A DNA stretch of 64,000 nt from an uncultured Bacteroidota bacterium (GTDB lineage Bacteria; Bacteroidota; Bacteroidia; Bacteroidales; P3), in NCBI GenBank assembly GCA_902775135.1, contig CACYKY010000009.1, forward strand, positions 1-64,000. The letters run 5' to 3'. The translations under genes and the position numbers were made by a program. Below are positions 58,496 through 64,000 of this stretch, in pieces; the stretch's first letter is position 1, and every line of letters begins with the position of its first letter. The notes beneath the pieces were generated by a model. That model searched no databases. It worked only from the letters and a program-made list of their open reading frames with translations, and was not told the DNA's origin.

Positions 58496-59134
58496 TTATA
58501 CTAAAAATGAGTTATATTTGCGTTCTTTGCCTATCTGGCTCTCGATACCATGACCGGGAAGCACCACATAGTCGTTGGGGAGGGTCAACACGCGCGTCTT
58601 CAGCTTCTCTATCAGCGTACCATAGTCGCCGCCCGGCAAGTCAGTGCGGCCGATGCTGAAATGGAACAACGCGTCGCCGGTGATGACAGCCTTGTCGGCC
58701 GGTACCACAAAGCACATGCTTCCTGGACAATGGCCCGGCACATAGCGGCATTCCACATCCAATCCCCCCACTTTGAGCACCTCGTCATCCTCAATCTCCA
58801 CCACATCGAGGTCGCCCATATCGTCGACAGCGAACCCCATGATGGCCCCGTAGGCCTCAGCCTGGCGCAGCAGTTTGCGACCCTCGCGGTGCATGGAGAC
58901 AGGCAGTTTGAAATGCTCGCACACCTGCCGTAGACCCGCGATGTGGTCCACATGGGCATGTGTCAAGAGTATCATAGCAGGGACAAGGTGATGTTCCTCG
59001 AGATACTGCAGCAGCTGGGAGTCCTCGAAAGAAGCCTCGCAGGCGGGGTCCACAATGGCGCATTGCTGTGTGGCCTCGTCAGAGACCACATAGCAATTCA
59101 CCTCGTAGTGGTTGAAAGTAAAACGCTTAATCAT
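58496..59134 (-). CDS. MBL-fold metallo-hydrolase (glyoxalase II-like)
   Basis: 212 residues. Metal motif LLTHAHVDHIAGL (HxHxDH), then the His in YVPGHCPGSMCFV, the Asp in ITGDALFHFSIGRTDLPGG and the final His in VVLPGHGIESQIGKE. The order and short length fit small hydroxyacylglutathione-hydrolase-like or YcbL-type proteins. The substrate is uncertain. Starts 34 nt after the lysS stop. Confidence 0.9.
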   Translation of the reverse strand: MIKRFTFNHYEVNCYVVSDEATQQCAIVDPACEASFEDSQLLQYLEEHHLVPAMILLTHAHVDHIAGLRQVCEHFKLPVSMHREGRKLLRQAEAYGAIMGFAVDDMGDLDVVEIEDDEVLKVGGLDVECRYVPGHCPGSMCFVVPADKAVITGDALFHFSIGRTDLPGGDYGTLIEKLKTRVLTLPNDYVVLPGHGIESQIGKERKYNSFLV

Positions 59135-59168
59135 ATGGTGGGTTCTATAAATGATATCACCCTATCTT

Positions 59169-60889
59169 TCAGCCGTTCACCCAAGCCTCTATCTCATCCT
59201 TTTTCACGGCGGGGATATCCAGCTTCATCTTCTTGCGAAGGCCTCCCAGGTCGTTGAGCAGCTTGTTGGGGTTGGCGGCTTTGAGCTGGGATATGGTATT
59301 GATACCTGCCTTGCGGATTACCGGCACCCATTCGGCGGGGACGCCGTGCTTGACGAAATCCTCGTCGGTGGTGACGGCGGCTTTCTTCTCGGGCTTCATC
59401 AGGGGGAAGAGGAGCACGTCCTGAATGTTCTGTTCGTCTGTCATCATCATCACCAAGCGGTCGATGCCAATGCCCATGCCGCTAGTGGGTGGCATGCCGT
59501 ACTCGAGGGCGCGCACGAAGTCCATGTCGATAAACATGGCCTCGTCGTCGCCTTTCTCGCTCAGACGCAGCTGCTCCTGGAAGCGCTCCAGCTGGTCGAT
59601 GGGGTCGTTGAGCTCGCTATAGGCGTTAGCCAGTTCCTTGCCGCAGACGAAGAGCTCGAAGCGTTCGGTGAGGTTGGAATTGTCGCGGTGGCGCTTGCAG
59701 AGGGGCGACATGTCGATGGGGTAGTCTGTGACGAAGGTGGGCTGTATCAGCGTGGGCTCGCACTTCTCGCCGAAGATGGCATCGATGAGCTTGCCTTTGC
59801 CCATCGTCTCGTCGACTTCAATGTTGAGGGCTTTGCAGGTGTCGCGCAGCTGCTGCTCGTCCATGTTCTCCACGTCGTAGCCAGTCTGTTCCTTGATGAG
59901 TTCGCACATCGGAGCGCGGCGGAAGGGACCGCCGAAGTCAATCTCGTGACCCCACACGTTCACTTTGGTGGTGCCGTGTAACTCTTGGGCGATGCGTCCC
60001 AGCATGGTCTCGACGAAGGTCATCATCCAGTTGTAGTCCTTGTAGGCCACGTATATTTCCATGCAGGTGAACTCAGGGTTGTGTGTGCGGTCGATGCCCT
60101 CGTTGCGGAAGTTGCGGCTGAACTCGTACACTCCGGCATAGCCGCCGACGATAAGGCGCTTGAGGTACAGCTCGTCGGCGATGCGCAGGTAGAGCTCCAT
60201 GTCCAGCGCGTTGTGGTGCGTGATGAAGGGGCGCGCCGCAGCGCCGCCGGGGATTACCTGCAGCACCGGTGTCTCCACCTCGAGGTAGCCCTGCTCGTTG
60301 AAGAAGGAGCGCATCGTGTTGATTATCTTGGTGCGCTGCACACAAAAGTCTCGCGCACCTGCGGGTTGACGATGAGGTCGACATAACGCTGGCGGTAGCG
60401 CAGCTCGGGGTCGGCAAAAGCGTCGAACACCTGGCCGTCCTTCTCCTTGACGATGGGCAGGGGGCGCAGGCTCTTGCTGAGCACCGTGAGGCTCTTCACA
60501 TGGATGGAAGTCTCGCCCATCTGGGTGACGAACACATAACCCGTGACACCGATGATGTCGCCGATGTCCAGCAGACGTTTGAAGACGGTGTTGTACAAAG
60601 TCTTGTCTTCACCCGGGCAGATCTCATCGCGCTTGATATAAAGCTGTATACGACCGTAGCTGTCCTGCAGCTCCACAAAACTGGCGGCGCCCATGATGCG
60701 GCGGCTCATGATACGGCCAGCGATGCTTACATCTTGGAACAGGCTGTTGTCCTGCGGAAAACGCGCGAGGATATCTGCACTCTTGGCGTTCACCTCATAC
60801 AGCGGAGCGGGATAGGGGTTGATTCCAAGCTTCTTAAGCTCGGCGAGTGAATTTCTGCGAATTTGTTCTTGCTCTGAAAGTTCAGCCAT
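59169..60889 (-). CDS. lysS: Lysyl-tRNA synthetase, reading frame split by a 2-nt duplication
   Basis: A class II LysS of about 572 residues once two extra bases are removed. The N-terminal part (60889-60323, 188 codons) has the OB fold ([35 protein letters not shown]) and runs to [10 protein letters not shown], then misreads to a stop. The C-terminal part (60341-59169) resumes at [27 protein letters not shown] with class II motifs: [52 protein letters not shown] and [13 protein letters not shown]. Correct joining needs TTTGTGCAG where the sequence has TTTGTGTGCAG. The gene is essential unless a second lysS exists, so an assembly error is the simplest explanation. A short C-terminal extension follows the catalytic core. 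Confidence 0.93.
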
Positions 60890-60923
60890 AATATCTATTA
60901 TTATTTAGTATCAAAATAAAATG

Positions 60924-60954
60924 CAAAGATACAAAAGTTAAGCGACATGACAAA
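60924..60954 (-). promoter_or_regulatory. lysS promoter
   Basis: TTTG (60954-60951), exactly 19 bp, TATCTTTG (60931-60924) on the minus strand. Start site near 60918, 28 nt before ATG 60889. Confidence 0.85.
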
Positions 60955-60981
60955 ATTTATTTTGACATGCCCGAAAGACAT

Positions 60982-61548
60982 TCAGTCCTTCATCCGTCTC
61001 ACCGAATGCAGACGGTGAGTGTACTGGTTCCCGTCGAAGATTCCCTGACGGTCGAGAGTGTCTATCCTCACATAGCCTGACGAATGCACTATCCGCCCGT
61101 CACCCATGCAGATGCCCACATGCACTATCCTGCCTTTGTCGTTCTGGAAGAAAGCCAAGTCATCCCTCATCGGGTCGCAGGAGCAGACCTCCGCACCCGC
61201 CGTAGCCTGCTGACTTGCGTCGCGCGGAAGCCAGATGCCCAGGGCTTTGAAGCATACTTGTGTCAGACCCGAGCAGTCGATGCCACCCCGCGAGCGCCCA
61301 CCCCACAGATAGGGCGTCCCCAAGAAGCAGCGCTCCGCAAGGTCGGCAGCCGTCTCGAAAGGCACATACTGTTTGTTGTCCACCCAACCCTCGTAGCCGT
61401 CATATTCGCAGCGCACTTTCGACCATTTCTCCTGTCGTTCAATCACTTCCACCACATCTCCCGCCAACAGCTGGTTCACCATCTCGGCCCTGTCGTTGGC
61501 CTCGGCCCTCATGGGCACTGCCAACAAAAAACAATATCCCTTTACCAC
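60982..61548 (-). CDS. NlpC/P60 family cell-wall peptidase with SH3 domain
   Basis: 188 residues from a GTG start at 61548; ATG 61512 is possible but would cut the first SH3 strand. An SH3-like domain (about 5-62, MRAEANDRAEMVNQLLAGDVVEVIERQEKWSKVRC...GWVDNKQ) precedes an NlpC/P60 domain with catalytic Cys in RGGIDCSGLTQ and His in RIVHVGICMGDGRIVHSSG. No signal peptide is seen, as in the cytoplasmic gamma-D-glutamyl-L-diamino acid endopeptidases (YkfC/dipeptidyl-peptidase VI type) that recycle murein peptides. Confidence 0.9.
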   Translation of the reverse strand: MVKGYCFLLAVPMRAEANDRAEMVNQLLAGDVVEVIERQEKWSKVRCEYDGYEGWVDNKQYVPFETAADLAERCFLGTPYLWGGRSRGGIDCSGLTQVCFKALGIWLPRDASQQATAGAEVCSCDPMRDDLAFFQNDKGRIVHVGICMGDGRIVHSSGYVRIDTLDRQGIFDGNQYTHRLHSVRRMKD

Positions 61549-61583
61549 TTGACTTAAACTATTATCTATTAACTATCAATTGC

Positions 61584-62279
61584 CTAGAGTTGACCCCTTT
61601 CTATCGACAGTACGATCCTTTCTATCAGCTCGTCCTTCTTGTCGTGCTTCGGGTCGTATTTGGTCTTCAAGTTGTAACCGAAGAGTCGCGCCAACGCCTG
61701 GTAGAGGCCGGCCCTGAACGAGCCCCTCAGCTCACCCACCAACGTATAGGCCGTGCGGCTGGTCTCCCTGTCTATCAGTTTGATGAGCACCAGTCCCTGC
61801 GAAAAGGTGTACTTCGACAGCTGGTCTTTATAGTCATCTTTCAGCTGCTGCTCGGCCTTCTTGATGGCCGCCTTGCGCTGCTTCTTCGGCAGATTGGCGA
61901 TCTGCGCCTCCAACGCGTCGAGACGCTTCTTGGCTTCGCGGGCATACGGCAGCATCAGCCTCACATTGCGTATCAGCTTGGCGTTGTTTCTTATCTCCTT
62001 GGCCGTCAGGAGCATGCCCGACGCATAGACATTCACCTCGCGGAGGTAGTAGAGTGGGATGGTGTCGCCGTCGAGCACCGTAGCAAAGACATAGTGTTCC
62101 GATGCCACACGCTTGATTTCCTTCTTCGTCAGGGCCTTCATCGGAGTGAGTTTCGTGACCCTCGCTTGACGTATGGCATTCGTATCCAACTGATGGCGCA
62201 TTGTCAACGGATCCTGCGCGCTAGCGCCTATGGCGCCGAGCGTCATCAACCACAGTATGACCAATCGACCTATTTTCAT
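61584..62279 (-). CDS. DUF4294 domain-containing protein
   Basis: 231 residues with a signal peptide (MKIGRLVILWLMTLGAIGASA). The body matches the DUF4294 pattern: ATVLDGDTIPLYYLREVNVYA, RNNAKLIRNVRLMLPYAREAKKRLDAL, LSKYTFSQGLVLIKLIDRETSRTAYTLVGELRGSFRAGLYQALARLFGYNLKTKYDP. The family is restricted to Bacteroidota and its function is unknown. It is probably periplasmic. It lies 35 nt upstream of the NlpC/P60 gene on the same strand and may share a transcript, hinting at a cell-wall role. Confidence 0.9.
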   Translation of the reverse strand: MKIGRLVILWLMTLGAIGASAQDPLTMRHQLDTNAIRQARVTKLTPMKALTKKEIKRVASEHYVFATVLDGDTIPLYYLREVNVYASGMLLTAKEIRNNAKLIRNVRLMLPYAREAKKRLDALEAQIANLPKKQRKAAIKKAEQQLKDDYKDQLSKYTFSQGLVLIKLIDRETSRTAYTLVGELRGSFRAGLYQALARLFGYNLKTKYDPKHDKKDELIERIVLSIERGQL

Positions 62280-62364
62280 CTTTCGAATCTCCTATTTGAC
62301 TATGCATATATAACTCAAAAAACTCCTTTTTATTATCCCCTCTGTCCATTAGATGCCAAAAAAA

Positions 62365-62396
62365 TTTGGCCACATGGGAAAAAGGTTGTATTTTTG
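62365..62396 (+). promoter_or_regulatory. Promoter of the Nat-type ABC exporter operon
   Basis: TTTG (62365-62368), 20 bp, TATTTTTG (62389-62396). Start site near 62402, 46 nt before ATG 62448. Confidence 0.75.
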
Positions 62397-62447
62397 CACG
62401 TGCCGCAACGGCCCGATTTATTAAGAAAACAATTAAAAATAAGTATC

Positions 62448-63224
62448 ATGGAAGAAATACTGCGCGTCGATGAGCTGAGCAAGGCCTTCACGCTCTCGCG
62501 CAAACAACAGAAGATAGAACGCACCTCCGCCCGTCGCAAGACGGCTGTGGACCACTTGTCGTTCAGCGCCTTCCGGGGGGAGATTTTCGGGCTCCTAGGC
62601 CCCAACGGTGCCGGCAAGACCACCACCCTCCGTATGCTCTCCACACTCATACGTCCCGACAGCGGCGATGCCGTCCTCGACGGCAGCAGCGTGGTAAGCC
62701 AACCCGAAGAGGTGCGCGCCAAGATAGGATTCCTAACCAGTGAACTCAAGCTCGAGGACTTCTTCACCCCCAACTACCTCTTCGACTTCTTCAGCCGCCT
62801 TCATGGTGTTGACGAAGCGACAATAAGCGAGCGCAAGCAGCGCATGTTCAGCCGTTTCGGCATCGACCGCTTCGCGGAGGTCAAGGTCGCCAACCTCTCC
62901 ACCGGCATGAAGCAGAAACTCTCGCTGGTCATCTCGCTGGTTCACGACCCAGAAATCATCATCTTCGACGAGCCCACCAACGGTCTCGACGTCCTCACGG
63001 CCCGCACCGTGACCGACTACCTGCAGGAACTGCGCGCCGAAGGCAAGACCATCATCCTCAGCACCCACATCTTCAGCCTCGTGGAGCGTCTCTGTGACCG
63101 CGTGGGCATCATCATCGACGGCCGCTTGGCGGCCTGCGGCACCCTCGACGAGGTATGCAACGGTATCTCCCTCGAGGACCGTTTCTTCGAGATTTACAAA
63201 GAACAGAAAGGAGGTGAAGAATGA
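62448..63224 (+). CDS. ABC transporter ATP-binding protein (NatA-like)
   Basis: 258 residues from ATG 62448; the open frame further upstream precedes the promoter and lies antisense to the DUF4294 and NlpC/P60 genes. Walker A GLLGPNGAGKTTTLRML (about 48-64), signature NLSTGMKQKLSLVISLV, Walker B IIIFDEPTNGLD and switch His in STHIFS. The STGMKQ signature is typical of NatA/YhaQ exporters. It drives the permease encoded immediately downstream (ATGA overlap). The last codons contain AAGGAGGTG, a perfect Shine-Dalgarno-like run 4 nt before the permease ATG, which may be chance since Bacteroidota rarely use it. Confidence 0.92.
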   Translation: MEEILRVDELSKAFTLSRKQQKIERTSARRKTAVDHLSFSAFRGEIFGLLGPNGAGKTTTLRMLSTLIRPDSGDAVLDGSSVVSQPEEVRAKIGFLTSELKLEDFFTPNYLFDFFSRLHGVDEATISERKQRMFSRFGIDRFAEVKVANLSTGMKQKLSLVISLVHDPEIIIFDEPTNGLDVLTARTVTDYLQELRAEGKTIILSTHIFSLVERLCDRVGIIIDGRLAACGTLDEVCNGISLEDRFFEIYKEQKGGEE

Positions 63225-64000
63225 AATCGAATACCCTGACCATCATCAAGAAAGAATTCGCCCGTTTCTTTGGCGACCGCCAGCTGTTGTTCACAGCAGT
63301 CATCATGCCCGGCCTGCTCATCTATATCATCTATAGCTTCATGGGCACCGGCATCGAGTCCATGATCAACGACGGTGCCGAGGACGCTGTGACCCTCCGC
63401 GTGGAGAACATGCCCCAGAGCCTCGCCACCCCGCTCTTCTCGATGGACTCCAACGTCATCGTTACCAATCAGGCCATCATTGCCGACGACATCACAGCCC
63501 TCGAAGACAAGGAGCGCAACGACGTCCTCGTGCGCTTCCCCTTGGGTTTCGACTCGCTGCTCACCGCCTACGACCCCACCGAGGGGATGTCGGCCCCCAA
63601 TGTGGAGATCTACTACAACTCCACCAACAACGCCGCCACGCGCGTCTACGCTGAGCTCACTGGCCTCCTCACCGCTTTCGAGGACGGCATCAGCAACCGC
63701 TTCGACATCAACCGCGCCGACTCCGAGGAGGTCCGCTTTGACCAGGCTTCCGACGAAAGCATCGGCGCTATGGTGTGGAGCAAGATACTCCCCATGCTCA
63801 TCATGATGCTGCTCTTCAGCGGCGTGATGGCCATCGCCCCCAGCGCCATTGCCGGCGAGAAGGAGCGCGGCACCATAGCCACCCTCCTCGTCACCCCCAT
63901 GCGCCGCAATGAGCTGGCCTTGGGCAAGATTGTCTCCCTCTCCTGCATAGCACTCCTCAGCGGCATCTCCAGTTTCATCGGCATCGCCCTCTCGCTACCC
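63221..64000 (+). CDS. ABC-2 type permease (NatB-like), truncated by the window end
   Basis: The first 260 codons are present, with no stop before the window edge. TM1 (LLFTAVIMPGLLIYIIYSFMG) is followed by a long extracytoplasmic domain (residues 45-190, rich in Asp/Asn: VTLRVENMPQSLATPLFSMD; NVEIYYNSTNNAATRVYAELT). Membrane segments resume at ILPMLIMMLLFSGVMAIAPSAIAGEKERGTIATLLVTPMRRNELALGKI, the ABC-2/NatB signature. With the NatA-like ATPase it forms an exporter; sodium or small molecules are the possible substrates. Starts in an ATGA overlap with the ATPase gene. Confidence 0.9.
   Translation, partial: MKSNTLTIIKKEFARFFGDRQLLFTAVIMPGLLIYIIYSFMGTGIESMINDGAEDAVTLRVENMPQSLATPLFSMDSNVIVTNQAIIADDITALEDKERNDVLVRFPLGFDSLLTAYDPTEGMSAPNVEIYYNSTNNAATRVYAELTGLLTAFEDGISNRFDINRADSEEVRFDQASDESIGAMVWSKILPMLIMMLLFSGVMAIAPSAIAGEKERGTIATLLVTPMRRNELALGKIVSLSCIALLSGISSFIGIALSLP

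Noticed and set aside
60323..60345. Programmed ribosomal frameshift in lysS
   Set aside because: There is no slippery heptamer or downstream structure typical of -1 or +1 shifts. A simple TG duplication explains the break, and LysS is not a known frameshift gene.
61260..62447. Long N-terminal extension of the NatA-like ATPase
   Set aside because: The frame is open but lies antisense to the NlpC/P60 and DUF4294 genes and upstream of the promoter at 62365-62396; the domain starts normally at ATG 62448.
63208..63216. Perfect Shine-Dalgarno sequence AAGGAGGTG before the NatB-like permease
   Set aside because: It also encodes the last residues of the ATPase, and other genes in the window mostly lack such sites, in line with Bacteroidota not relying on them. 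Treated as probable coincidence.

Overview
The window looks like chromosome of an uncultured gut- or rumen-type Bacteroidales bacterium (phylum Bacteroidota). The evidence is: promoters of the TTTG-N19/20-TAnnTTTG type, three proteins with type IX secretion (T9SS) sorting tails plus a PorT-like T9SS protein, a DUF4294 protein, a TonB receptor with a carboxypeptidase-regulatory-like N-domain, OmpA-family proteins, a LytTR membrane regulator, and an etfB-etfA-acyl-CoA dehydrogenase operon. No rRNA, plasmid, phage structural or CRISPR genes were seen. There is one tRNA (Gln, TTG).

Layout. 0-4.3 kb: tail of a DUF6266-like gene, then the electron-transfer flavoprotein/acyl-CoA dehydrogenase operon. 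4.3-9.6 kb (minus): a Cys-rich membrane protein and a trkA-trkH-trkH potassium-uptake operon. 9.8-13 kb (plus): ftsE, an OmpA-like protein, a FemAB/GNAT-like protein and rlmH. 13-14.4 kb (minus): a small unknown and a LytTR regulator. 14.5-18 kb: fabH-fabF-fabZ-fabG without an ACP gene, divergent from the LytTR gene across three 20-bp-spaced direct repeats. 18-24.7 kb: nitroreductase, acyl-CoA ligase, Wza-like lipoprotein, tRNA-Gln, lone tyrosine recombinase, asparaginase and PorT. 24.7-30.7 kb: FAD protein (minus), LTA-synthase-like sulfatase and uvrB. 30.7-40.8 kb (minus): a cell-surface block with an OmpA chimera, a 1169-aa adhesin, a coiled-coil lipoprotein, and a two-gene T9SS operon under a cobalamin riboswitch. 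41-50 kb: M3 peptidase, rnr, a second acyl-CoA ligase and holA, in a stretch crowded with dispersed repeats. 49.9-57.7 kb: TonB receptor, amino-acid-type ABC permease and ATPase, then an rsbU/rsbW/rsbV-like partner-switching set ending in a RelA/SpoT-type enzyme. 57.7-64 kb: ung, MBL hydrolase, a frameshifted lysS, NlpC/P60, DUF4294 and a Nat-type ABC exporter cut by the window end.

Three things stand out. (1) At 52-57.7 kb the ABC ATPase carries a C-terminal domain that lines up with the RsbW-like kinase encoded three genes downstream. This suggests nutrient import wired to a partner-switching and alarmone module. (2) A cobalamin riboswitch drives two T9SS-secreted proteins of unknown function, one with three tandem domains, and no btuB lies beside them. 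(3) The M3 peptidase has about 150 residues of in-frame tandem repeats made from two mutually inverted DNA arrays, and related repeat DNA has also entered rnr and possibly other genes. lysS carries a 2-nt duplication that splits the reading frame. All functional assignments come from reading the sequence; no database search was run.
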